Shown here in pieces: positions 7,430-13,869 of a stretch of DNA of 14,722 bases (positions are counted from its first letter, which is position 1; the number at the start of each line of letters is the position of its first letter). The DNA comes from UBA2428 sp002343545. GTDB lineage: Bacteria > Bdellovibrionota > UBA2428. Under the pieces are notes generated by a model that was not told the DNA's origin, did no database searches, and saw only the letters and a list, made by a program, of their open reading frames with translations. The stretch covers positions 1 through 14,722 of the forward strand of contig CALFZE010000038.1 of assembly GCA_937952285.1 (NCBI GenBank), given 5' to 3'. The translations under genes and the position numbers were made by a program.

Positions 7430-7458
7430 TAGACAGTTGGCGCGATGAGTCGTGCTGA

Positions 7459-8766
7459 TTACTTGTCTCTAATTGGAGATCGATACACGAATTCGTGCTT
7501 CACCGCGCCAACCAAATACAGCGATCCCGTGACGAGGATCACTTCGCCCGGCGCGGAGGCGTCGATCGCTTGCCAGAGCGCGGTGGCGGGGTCGGGGTTG
7601 CTGGAGGCGGCGCGGTCGAGCCAGGGGCCGTAGTCGGCTAAGCGGCGGCCCTTGAAGGGGCTTTCCGTGAGATGCAGGGTGACGGCGCGGGATTGCGTGA
7701 GGCGCGTCAGGATTCCGTCGGCGTCTTTGTCTTGGCTGATGCCGACGACGGCGCGCAGGGTGCGGAGTGAGTAGGCATCCAGGATTTCGACGAGGCTTTC
7801 GAGGCCCGCGACGTTGTGGTCGCCGGACAAGACCAAGAGACGCTCGCCTTCGAGCGGAAGGACCTCGAAGCGGCCGGACCACCGCATGGCGGCCAACGCG
7901 GGGAGCCGGAGTTTGGCGTCGTAGCCGATCGCCTCGAAAGTCGCGGCGGCGAGGGAAAGGTTATCGGCCCCGCGTTGGCCCGGTAACGGGGCCTCGCATT
8001 CGCCCCACGCCGTACGCAGGCGGGCGGGGCGGCGCAAGGATTCGTTCACGCTCGTCGCGGCCGCGGGCGACCAGCTTGCCGCGGGGGCTTGGCTCCAGCG
8101 GCTTTGCGTTTGCGCGGCCGTGCTCGCGGCGAGCGCTTGCACTTCGGGCGAGGGAAAGCGGGCGTGCACGACGCGGGCTCCCGGCCCCACGATGCCGAAC
8201 TTGTTGCGCGCGATCGAAACGAGGTCACGGCCCAGGAATTTTTCGTGGTCGATGCCGAGGCTCGCGATGACGGCGAAGTCGTGCGGAATCGCGTTCGTCG
8301 CGTCCCAGAGCCCGCCGAGACCGACCTCGAAGACGGCCCAGTCGACCGGACGGGTCGCGTGCCCCGAATAGAAGAGCCAAGCCGCCATGAGCGTCAGGAT
8401 CTCGAAGTGCGTGAGCGGCAAGCCGCGACCCGCGTCGCGGACGGCCTCGAAGGCGCGGCAGAAAAGCTCGGGCGAGAGGTCCGCGCCGTCGAGCCGAAAT
8501 CGCTCCGTCGTCTCGACGAGGTGGGGCGAGCTGTAGAAGCCCACGCGCTGGCCTTCCGCGCGCAGCAGAGCCTCGAGGGCGGCGCACGTCGTGCCCTTGC
8601 CGTTCGTGCCGGCGACGACGATCGTGCGTTCGGGCCGCAGCGGCAGTTGGAGGCGCGCGAGCCCTTCGCGCATGGCGCGCAGGTTGGGCTCCTTTTCGGG
8701 GAAGACGCCGGTGCCTTCGAGCTCGCGCACGTAGGCGCGGTAACGTTCGTACCAAGCGTCAGTCAT
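7459..8766 (-). CDS. folC: FolC, dihydrofolate / folylpolyglutamate synthase
   Basis: This 435-residue ATP-dependent Mur-ligase-fold enzyme adds glutamate to dihydropteroate to form dihydrofolate and extends polyglutamate tails of folates. The P-loop GTNGKGTT (53-60), YSSPHLVETTERF (78-90), EVGLGG..DATNAI (147-160), LGIDHEKFLG (170-179) and VTGSLYLVGAV (412-422) are all family hallmarks. Two motifs deviate. The DGAHN loop is SGDHN (314-318), and the segment usually reading EKAGI is NKFGI (188-192), although the Lys is kept. The ATG overlaps the end of folKP by 8 bases, with GTGAGG as SD 5-6 bases upstream. It is last in an operon of overlapping genes. The final dozen residues, after the conserved C-terminal motif, are encoded by distinctly AT-richer DNA, which suggests a junction with the left-hand cluster here. 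The assignment is secure; the degree of polyglutamylation activity is not known. Confidence 0.93.
   Translation of the reverse strand: MTDAWYERYRAYVRELEGTGVFPEKEPNLRAMREGLARLQLPLRPERTIVVAGTNGKGTTCAALEALLRAEGQRVGFYSSPHLVETTERFRLDGADLSPELFCRAFEAVRDAGRGLPLTHFEILTLMAAWLFYSGHATRPVDWAVFEVGLGGLWDATNAIPHDFAVIASLGIDHEKFLGRDLVSIARNKFGIVGPGARVVHARFPSPEVQALAASTAAQTQSRWSQAPAASWSPAAATSVNESLRRPARLRTAWGECEAPLPGQRGADNLSLAAATFEAIGYDAKLRLPALAAMRWSGRFEVLPLEGERLLVLSGDHNVAGLESLVEILDAYSLRTLRAVVGISQDKDADGILTRLTQSRAVTLHLTESPFKGRRLADYGPWLDRAASSNPDPATALWQAIDASAPGEVILVTGSLYLVGAVKHEFVYRSPIRDK
7486..7497. repeat. 12-base perfect palindrome at the folC 3' end
   Basis: CACGAATTCGTG is fully self-complementary and lies inside the last codons of folC, exactly where base composition drops toward the left-hand cluster. 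A perfect 12-mer can occur by chance. It is noted because of its place at the junction. Confidence 0.3.
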
Positions 8767-10084
8767 GGAGCCTCACGACGCCGTCGCTCCACGCCCACGT
8801 CGCGAGCGCGCGCTCCGTGGCGGCGACGTCATGGACGCGCAAGTAAGCGGCTCCGCTCGCCGCGAGGCGGGTCGAAAGCACGGCGCTCTCCAAGTCGCGT
8901 CCGCTCGCGGGCGCATCGGTGGCGGCGGCCAAGAAAGATTTGCGCGAGTGCCCCACGTAAAGCGGTAACTCGAAGCGATGAAGCTCGGCGAGCCGGCGCA
9001 CGACTTCCCAGTTCTGCGGCAGCGTTTTGCCGAAACCGAGACCCGGGTCGAGGATAAGCCGGCGGCGAAAGATTCCCGCGTCTTTGAGGGCTTCCAAGAT
9101 GTCGTGCGTCCAGCGCTCGATTTCTTGGACGGGGTCTTCGTCCTCGGGGAGCGTGAGCGACGGATCCGCGGGCACGCTCAGGCTGTGCATGATGACGATG
9201 GGGCAATCGCTTTCGCGCAGGACGCGGATCATCGCGGGATTCTGCAGTCCGCTCACGTCGTTGATCCAGTCGACGCCGGCGAGAAGCGCGCGCGCGGCCG
9301 TTTCGGGGTGGCGTGTGTCCACGGAGACGCGGAAAGGCTCGGGACTTCCGTGCCGCTCGCGAAGCAAGGCGATGAGCACGGGTTCGAGGCGCGCCCATTC
9401 CTCGCCGGGCTCGAGCGCGCGGGCGCCGGGGCGGGTGGACTCGGCCCCGACGTCCAAGATACTTGCGCCGTCGGCGACGAGGCGCCGCGCCTGCTTGAGG
9501 GCTTGGGCCGGGTCGAAGCACATCCCGCCGTCCGAAAAGGAATCCGGCGTGACGTTGAGCACGCCCACGATCTCGGTCCAGCTCTTGCGCGCGCGGCGGG
9601 TGCGGTACGGGACGCGGTCGATCTTGGCGTTCTTCCATTCGCTCCGCGACGCGAGATCGGCCGCGAAAGCCGGGGGCCAGACGTCCGCCGCCGGCAGTAG
9701 TGCGAAGGGACGCGCCGAAAGGCCGACGTGCGGGATCCGAAGTTCCGGCACGTCGAAGCCGCCGCCTTCCCACCAGAGAATGTCGATGTCGATCTCGCGC
9801 GGCGCCCAGCGCTCGCGGGACTGGCGTCCGAGGCACGCTTCGCATTCTTTCGCCGCGGCGAGCAGCGCTCGCGGATCCCGGTCGCTTTCGCAGAGGATCG
9901 CGGCGTTCAAGAAGGGGCGCCGCCATTCCGGCCGGTCGTCGCCCATGGGCAGCATGGCTTCGGATTCGTAGAGCGGGGAAAGCCTTAAGGTCCGGATGCC
10001 TAGGCGCGCCAGCTCCGGAACGACGCGACGAAAGGTCGCGAGGGAAGGGCCCAGGTTGGATCCGAGGCCCAGGACGTACTTCAA
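8759..10084 (-). CDS. folK-folP: FolK-FolP fusion: HPPK and dihydropteroate synthase
   Basis: This 441-residue bifunctional folate enzyme carries two domains. Residues 1-~140 are 6-hydroxymethyl-7,8-dihydropterin pyrophosphokinase: LGLGSNLG (5-12), PFLNAA (57-62), RWAPREIDIDIL (92-103), IPH (117-119) and R125-x-F (ARPFALLP). Residues ~171-441 are dihydropteroate synthase: VLNVTPDSFSDGG (175-187), a D..GAESTRPGA segment, the SVDTRHPETA strand, INDVSG, LDPGLGFGKT and VGHSRKSF, with a closing RVHDV. The protein pyrophosphorylates the pterin and condenses it with p-aminobenzoate. I set the start at TTG 10084, because it begins the LKYVLGLGSN strand exactly where HPPK proteins begin and overlaps the folB stop as TTGA. 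The frame is open 104 codons further upstream, but that stretch is the Arg-rich shadow of folB. FolK-FolP fusions are typical of eukaryotes and scattered in bacteria; here there is no stop or internal start signal between the domains. Confidence 0.92.
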   Translation of the reverse strand: MKYVLGLGSNLGPSLATFRRVVPELARLGIRTLRLSPLYESEAMLPMGDDRPEWRRPFLNAAILCESDRDPRALLAAAKECEACLGRQSRERWAPREIDIDILWWEGGGFDVPELRIPHVGLSARPFALLPAADVWPPAFAADLASRSEWKNAKIDRVPYRTRRARKSWTEIVGVLNVTPDSFSDGGMCFDPAQALKQARRLVADGASILDVGAESTRPGARALEPGEEWARLEPVLIALLRERHGSPEPFRVSVDTRHPETAARALLAGVDWINDVSGLQNPAMIRVLRESDCPIVIMHSLSVPADPSLTLPEDEDPVQEIERWTHDILEALKDAGIFRRRLILDPGLGFGKTLPQNWEVVRRLAELHRFELPLYVGHSRKSFLAAATDAPASGRDLESAVLSTRLAASGAAYLRVHDVAATERALATWAWSDGVVRLHD

Positions 10085-10455
10085 AGCGTGCCGCCTTCCG
10101 TGTAGCGGGCGCCGCCCTTGAGGCCGTCGACCGGCGGATGAAGCTTCGTTACGGAAATCTCGTAGCGGGTGCCCACGCCGAGACGCGGTAGCGCGGCTTC
10201 CGCGAGCGCACGGGCGAGCGCTTCGATAAGACGAAAAGGACGCGAGGCGGCCTTCGCCCGGAAGAGCTCGCAGAGCTCTCCGTAGCAGACCGTATCCGCG
10301 AGTTCGTCGCTCGCGGCTCCCGCCGGAGGCCGGGCAAAGTCGATCCGACAATCGATCGAGACTTCTTGGGGCCGCGCGCGTTCCTCGTCGGTCCAACCGA
10401 GGTGGACCGAGAGCCTGAGGTCGAGCACCTCGATGCGCGCGTGGCCGATCTTCAC
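10081..10455 (-). CDS. folB: FolB, dihydroneopterin aldolase
   Basis: This 124-residue member of the tunnelling-fold family cleaves 7,8-dihydroneopterin to 6-hydroxymethyl-7,8-dihydropterin and glycolaldehyde, feeding the FolK domain encoded next. The strand LRLSVHLGWTDEERARPQEV (13-32), the DTVCYGELCEL helix start (54-64), E78 in LIEALA and K104 in VTKLHPPV match the conserved pterin-anchoring Glu and catalytic Lys of the family. I chose GTG at 10455 because it fits the normal FolB N-terminus (KIGHARIEVLDL) and overlaps the preceding stop as GTGA (10455-10452). A longer reading from 10500 would overlap the YdiI-like gene and adds no conserved sequence. The stop overlaps the folK start by 4 bases, so three successive steps of one pathway are translated in a coupled manner. 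Confidence 0.9.
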   Translation of the reverse strand: MKIGHARIEVLDLRLSVHLGWTDEERARPQEVSIDCRIDFARPPAGAASDELADTVCYGELCELFRAKAASRPFRLIEALARALAEAALPRLGVGTRYEISVTKLHPPVDGLKGGARYTEGGTL

Positions 10456-10880
10456 GGGGTGGCCTTGTCGAGCACGGCCGCCGTCATGCGGCTCACGCAA
10501 AGAAGTTTGCCGCCCTGTTCGATCTTGATTTCCCAGACCTGGCTACGCGATCCGAGGTGGAGCGCTCGCGCGGTGCCCTCGACCCAGCCGCTGCGCACGG
10601 AGCGGATATGGTTGGCGTTGATTTCCTGGCCGACGATGTAGCTCGTCTTGGGGTCCACGGCGCAATTGCCGGCGATCGAAGCGAGCGTTTCGGCCAGGGC
10701 AACGTTGGCGCCCCCGTGCAATAGCCCGATGGGCTGGATGGTGCGGGCGTCCACGGGCATGCGGCCCCGCAGGAAGTCCGGACCGATTTCGGTGATCTCG
10801 ATGCCGAGCGTGGAAACGAGGGTTCCTTGGCCCCGTTGATTGAGGCCGGCCAGGGTCAAGTTCGGAGTTTTCCAGATCAT
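10452..10880 (-). CDS. ydiI: YdiI/MenI-type hot-dog acyl-CoA hydrolase
   Basis: This 142-residue hot-dog thioesterase of the PaaI/YdiI group follows the E. coli YdiI pattern nearly end to end: an MIWK start, LGIEITEIGPDFLRGRMPVD (25-44), QPIGLLHGGANVALAETLAS (49-68) and LHLGSRSQVWEI (108-119). E64 in the ALAET helix is the catalytic carboxylate and HGG (55-57) the conserved turn. E. coli YdiI/MenI hydrolyses 1,4-dihydroxy-2-naphthoyl-CoA in menaquinone synthesis; the family as a whole is promiscuous, so the substrate here is inferred only. I used ATG 10880 because it reproduces the family N-terminus. A reading from 11069 would overlap the divergent gene and its upstream region. It heads the fol operon, coupled to folB by a 4-base overlap. 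No good SD is seen. It is only distantly related to the thioesterase at 44-445. Confidence 0.88.
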   Translation of the reverse strand: MIWKTPNLTLAGLNQRGQGTLVSTLGIEITEIGPDFLRGRMPVDARTIQPIGLLHGGANVALAETLASIAGNCAVDPKTSYIVGQEINANHIRSVRSGWVEGTARALHLGSRSQVWEIKIEQGGKLLCVSRMTAAVLDKATP

Positions 10881-11044
10881 ATGACGACCGACTATATCGC
10901 GACGGGCGTTAACAAAAAACGTCCCGATCAGGCTTTGACGAGGCGCTTTCTGGACGAGGTCTACGTTTAAGCGTAGCTGACGCGGCGGCCCCCCGTGCAC
11001 GCCTCTTGCTCCCAGACCCGTGATTCGAGTTTTGGAGGTGTCAT
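10881..11044. promoter_or_regulatory. divergent intergenic control region
   Basis: This 164-base region between two outward-facing genes must hold promoters for both the fol operon (leftward) and the secreted protein (rightward). Leftward, TATAGT (10896-10891, - strand) resembles a -10 box but lacks a well-spaced -35 and sits very near the ATG. Rightward, TTGACG (10935-10940) is a good -35 but no strong -10 lies 16-18 bases on. A 16-base imperfect palindrome follows. GGAGGTG (11034-11040) is a strong SD for the TTG start at 11045. Promoter positions are therefore not resolved. Confidence 0.4.
10961..10976. repeat. imperfect 16-base palindrome, possible operator
   Basis: CTACG and CGTAG arms flank TTTAAG, giving a near-perfect dyad (one G/T mismatch) centred on TTAA. 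It lies in the divergent promoter region, about 20 bases after the TTGACG element, a position typical of a repressor site. Function is inferred only from symmetry and location. Confidence 0.3.
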
Positions 11045-12700
11045 TTGAAGAATTTCCTACGTCCCGCATTGGCGTTGGCCTGCGCCCTGAGTCTACCCGT
11101 TTGGGCGCAAGGCTATTTTATCGGCTCCGTACCGCATGCGGACGGGCAACTGCGCGCCGTCAACCCTAACAAGCCGACCCACATCTTTATCGTGGGCATC
11201 GCGGATGAGCTGCTCGACCAGAGGGGCAACTTGTCCATGCAAGCGGCGGCCTCGACGGCGAAGCTGTATCGGGCCATCTATCCCGACTCGCAGATCGTCA
11301 TGTTCGTGGCCCGCGAGAAGGCCGGCGGCGTCCGCAAAGTCGACGCCAAGAAACTCGAAGAAATCAAGAAGGGGATCGACGCCGCGAACCTCGAGGTTCA
11401 GCAGCTTCGCGCCCAGAGCCAGAACGCGCGCCGGGATTTCTTCGGCCGCTCGGAATTCGACCGCCGGATTCGCGAAGCCCAGTTCCGCGCGCAGGACCTG
11501 CAGCGCGAGTACAATGCCTTCCAATCGGAAGTTCAGCTGAAGTCGCAAGAGCGCTACACGCGTTTCCGCGCGAACGAAGAAGAGCATATCTTCGGCGCCG
11601 GCTTGCTGCTCTTCCGCGAGCCGAGCCCGGGCCTCTTCGACCAAACCGCGCTTTCGGGCGCGGACCTCGTCAAGTTCCTCCTGACCTTCAAGGCGATCGA
11701 CAGTATGCACCTTTTCGGTCACCAGGGCGCGCGCACGGGCCTGGCCCTGCACGGCGAACGGATGGGCATGCACACTACGGGCATCGCCAAGCTGAAGCCG
11801 AACTTCACGAAGGACTCCTACGCGATCCTCTACGGCTGTAACTCGGCTTTGGAAGGCGCTTCGGCGCTCTCCAAGATGTGGTCGATCCCCGTGTCGGGCT
11901 CGCTCACCGCGACGGACATGCAGCGCTTGCACTCGAGCGGGCAGTTCTACCACGAGGGCGATCGCTTCCCGAAGACGGGTTCCGAAGCCCAGTCGAACGA
12001 CCTCTCGTTCGGCCGCCCGGTCAACTGCTACAACGCCGCGGGGGGCAAAACGCCCGAGGGCGGTTGCATCCGCATGAAGCCCGACAACGTTCCCTACACG
12101 AACGGTGCCTGGGGCTCCTACTCGCTGGGTTTGGGCTTCTACAAGTTCTTCTGTAACTACGACTCCCCGGTCGGTCCGGACGGCTTGCGCACCGACGACT
12201 GCTACCGTCGGATGGCGCGCTCGCTGCGCGGTTGGGTCTCGACCCGCCCACTCGTCACGAAGAACGAAGCCGAGTTCCGCGAAGTCCTCTACGACTTCCT
12301 GTGCCCGACCGAAGCTTGGAGCAACCTGCGTAAGGACTGCATCCAGAAGCTGCAGGAGCTCGAAAACGTGCCCGGCGCCGAGTACAACCCCTTCAACGGC
12401 GGCGCCCGCCGCTGCGTGAACAAGGTCAACGGGCTCGAGATCCAGGCCAAGGACCGTAAGCAGCCGAACGGCACCACGCTCACCTGCGAGCAGGCCGGCG
12501 GCGAGTCGCTGCCGGGTTCGATGTCCTGCGACGAGAAGCGTTGCTACGCGCACTTCCAGTGCGACAAGGGGCCGGACGGCAGCTGGGTGCAGAGCACCTG
12601 CCGTATGCTCCCGAACAAGGGTTACGAGCGCGCCAAGGAAACGACGCTCCTCGACGAATACCGTCGTTACCTGCGCGGATTCCAGCAGCTCCAGTACTGA
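11045..12700 (+). CDS. secreted DUF4347/CHAT-like (caspase-fold) Cys-rich protein
   Basis: This 551-residue exported protein opens with a Sec signal peptide (basic MKNFLR, hydrophobic core, likely cleavage after VWA21). The first mature strand, HIFIVGIADEL (46-56), and a helix are followed by a charged coiled coil of about 75 residues (~100-175). Then comes SMHLFGHQGA (220-229) and SYAILYGCNSALEG (258-271), followed by PVSGSLTATD (282-291). The His-Gly, hydrophobic-YGCNxA, then S-x-x-T order is that of DUF4347 and CHAT domains, caspase-like clan CD proteins. By analogy H222 or H226 and C265 would be the dyad. The C-terminal half contains twelve further cysteines (328 to 519), suggesting disulfides in the periplasm or outside. 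The start is TTG with GGAGGTG six bases upstream. It is transcribed away from the fol operon and ends at a strong terminator. Protease activity is not demonstrated; it may be a structural or binding domain. Confidence 0.7.
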   Translation: MKNFLRPALALACALSLPVWAQGYFIGSVPHADGQLRAVNPNKPTHIFIVGIADELLDQRGNLSMQAAASTAKLYRAIYPDSQIVMFVAREKAGGVRKVDAKKLEEIKKGIDAANLEVQQLRAQSQNARRDFFGRSEFDRRIREAQFRAQDLQREYNAFQSEVQLKSQERYTRFRANEEEHIFGAGLLLFREPSPGLFDQTALSGADLVKFLLTFKAIDSMHLFGHQGARTGLALHGERMGMHTTGIAKLKPNFTKDSYAILYGCNSALEGASALSKMWSIPVSGSLTATDMQRLHSSGQFYHEGDRFPKTGSEAQSNDLSFGRPVNCYNAAGGKTPEGGCIRMKPDNVPYTNGAWGSYSLGLGFYKFFCNYDSPVGPDGLRTDDCYRRMARSLRGWVSTRPLVTKNEAEFREVLYDFLCPTEAWSNLRKDCIQKLQELENVPGAEYNPFNGGARRCVNKVNGLEIQAKDRKQPNGTTLTCEQAGGESLPGSMSCDEKRCYAHFQCDKGPDGSWVQSTCRMLPNKGYERAKETTLLDEYRRYLRGFQQLQY

Positions 12701-12723
12701 TTCCGTCTCTCGCGTGACAGTTT

Positions 12724-12767
12724 GAATCGCGGCTTTCCCATGGACGGGAGAGCCGCGATTCTCTTTT
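12724..12767 (+). terminator. Rho-independent terminator after the secreted protein
   Basis: GAATCGCGGCT (12724-12734) pairs perfectly with AGCCGCGATTC (12751-12761). The stem extends inward through TTCCC/GGGAG to a six-base loop, about 16 pairs in total, and is followed by TCTTTT. It lies 24 bases after the stop codon. Confidence 0.88.
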
Positions 12768-12784
12768 GGGCGGCTTTTTGGCGG

Positions 12785-12812
12785 TTGAGCTTTGCCCGGG
12801 TCCCCCTAGAAT
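12785..12812 (+). promoter_or_regulatory. sigma70-like promoter for the first lipoprotein gene
   Basis: TTGAGC (12785-12790) and TAGAAT (12807-12812) are separated by 16 bases and lie just after the upstream terminator. Transcription would begin near 12819, giving a leader of about 40 bases. The leader contains a short hairpin (AGCGG 12821-12825 with CCGCT 12833-12837) and a strong SD, GGGAGGA (12847-12853), five bases before the ATG. Confidence 0.5.
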
Positions 12813-12857
12813 ACGGAAAGAGCGGATTGGTGCCGCTTTAAATTTTGGGAGGACTTC

Positions 12858-13619
12858 ATGGATTTTCGTAAACTTCTTGGTGGCCTGGCCGTTTCGATGG
12901 GCATCGTCGCCTGCGCGTCGGGTGGCAACCGCGACGTCGCGGACACGACCCGCACGCAGCACTTCCTTTCGTGGACGCAAGGCAAGCGCGAGATCGCGCT
13001 CGTCGGCTGTAACGACGGCACGGGCGGCAAAGCGTTCCTTCAGAAAGTCGCCAACGGCTACATGCTTTCCGTTCGTAGCTCGAGCTGCGCGAACATCATC
13101 GTCGCCGGCGAAGACACGAAGCTGGCGGGCGAAGGCAACCGTGACCGCAAGACGGACGTCTTCTTGCGCACCCCCGGTTACCACCGCGTCGTCCTCGGTT
13201 CGAACAAGTACGTGAAGAGCGACGGCCGCGAAGGCCAAGGCGACATCTTCAACATCCACGTTCCGCCGACGATGGTCGAGCTCGACCTTCGTAACGTCAC
13301 CGGTTCGGAAGGCAAGAACCCGCTGTACTCCTGCGGCGGTTCGGTGCGCGCGAAGATCGCGGGCGGCGCCGTCAACGTGATCCACGAAGGCGTGGACCTC
13401 TCGAAGTGCGACACCTTCGACATCCTCTTCGCGAACGGCGATTCGGCGAACTACCAAGCGAAGGTCCTCAACGGCCCGAGCGGCAGCTTCACGATCAGCA
13501 ACAAGTTCTACGAGAAGGACCCGCGCGGCATGCCCCTTCAGGACAACGCCGTCGTCCTGAACTTCTACAAGCAAGGTCAGCGTGAAGACCGCGTGCTCGT
13601 GAAGTTCCTTGTGAAGTAA
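12858..13619 (+). CDS. lipoprotein of an unrecognised paralogous family (copy 1)
   Basis: This 253-residue predicted lipoprotein has a signal peptide ending in lipobox I-V-A-C19, then a short polar linker. The residue after Cys is Ala, not Asp, so outer-membrane sorting is expected in a Lol-type system. The mature part has four cysteines in two pairs with similar spacing (C51/C77 and C159/C184), and alternating hydrophobic patterns suggest beta-sheet. The most conserved stretch shared with the next gene is VVLGSNKYVKSDGREGQGDIF (111-131). I do not recognise the family. The two halves may be divergent copies of one unit, since each has Cys, a Gly-rich turn, about 25 residues, then Cys. It has its own promoter and terminator and a strong SD, so it is probably well expressed as a single gene. 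A structural or binding role at the cell surface is possible; nothing points to an enzyme. Confidence 0.75.
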   Translation: MDFRKLLGGLAVSMGIVACASGGNRDVADTTRTQHFLSWTQGKREIALVGCNDGTGGKAFLQKVANGYMLSVRSSSCANIIVAGEDTKLAGEGNRDRKTDVFLRTPGYHRVVLGSNKYVKSDGREGQGDIFNIHVPPTMVELDLRNVTGSEGKNPLYSCGGSVRAKIAGGAVNVIHEGVDLSKCDTFDILFANGDSANYQAKVLNGPSGSFTISNKFYEKDPRGMPLQDNAVVLNFYKQGQREDRVLVKFLVK

Positions 13620-13644
13620 GTCTTAAGAAACTTGCTTTCGGGGG

Positions 13645-13680
13645 AAGCCCGGGACCGAAAGGTTCCGGGCTTTTCTTTTT
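13645..13680 (+). terminator. Rho-independent terminator after lipoprotein copy 1
   Basis: AAGCCCGGGACC (13645-13656) pairs with GGTTCCGGGCTT (13661-13672) with one G-T wobble, closing on a GAAA tetraloop. It is followed by TTTTCTTTTT (13671-13680). A 12-pair stem, stable GNRA loop and ten-base T-rich tail make this a textbook terminator. Confidence 0.95.
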
Positions 13681-13869
13681 GTGGCACGCGTCTCGCGTGT
13701 CGTCTCGCTTCGGTTTTGCCTTACGCGCAATGGTTACCGACGCTTAGCTCAAAAGCGCGAAGTCCGTTCCGTCAACGCTTCGGCTCAGTCGGCGGGCTTT
13801 CCTTCCGATAGGTGTCACGTACGATGAGGGAGGGCCGCGTGGCGTGGCCCGATCATTGGGAGGGTTTAC
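13681..13869 (+). promoter_or_regulatory. leader region of lipoprotein copy 2
   Basis: These 189 bases lie between the terminator and the second lipoprotein gene. I find no gene and no convincing -35/-10 pair, though one must exist because the terminator separates the two genes. Near the 3' end GGGCCGCG (13832-13839) pairs with CGTGGCCC (13843-13850) around a TGG loop, eight pairs with one wobble. This is followed closely by the SD GGGAGGG (13858-13864), six bases before the ATG. Confidence 0.45.

Noticed and set aside
7398..7458. Terminator between folC and the composite cyclase gene
   Set aside because: The only hairpin there has no T-tract and overlaps the next start codon, so read-through from the fol operon cannot be excluded.
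7445..7633. A 62-codon + strand frame over the folC 3' end
   Set aside because: No SD and no recognisable features; it is antisense to the conserved folC C-terminus.
10085..10396. N-terminal extension of FolK-FolP
   Set aside because: The extra 104 residues are Arg/Ala/Gly-rich and overlap folB in another frame; HPPK proteins begin at the LKYVLGLGSN strand.
10891..10919. Possible promoter TATAGT with TTGTTA on the - strand for the fol operon
   Set aside because: Spacing between the two boxes is only 13 bases and the -10 lies too near the ATG; kept only as a remark.
10881..11069. N-terminal extension of the YdiI-like protein
   Set aside because: The family begins at MIWK. The extension would run through the divergent promoter region and into the start of the opposite gene.
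11093..12553. A 486-codon open frame on the - strand opposite the secreted protein gene
   Set aside because: It mirrors codon bias in GC-rich DNA. It lacks an SD, its Val/Ala/Arg/Glu-rich composition is typical of antisense frames, and the + strand gene has a signal peptide, SD and terminator.
12480..13574. A 364-codon - strand frame across the first lipoprotein gene
   Set aside because: It runs backwards through a terminator, a promoter and a clear lipoprotein, with low-complexity composition.
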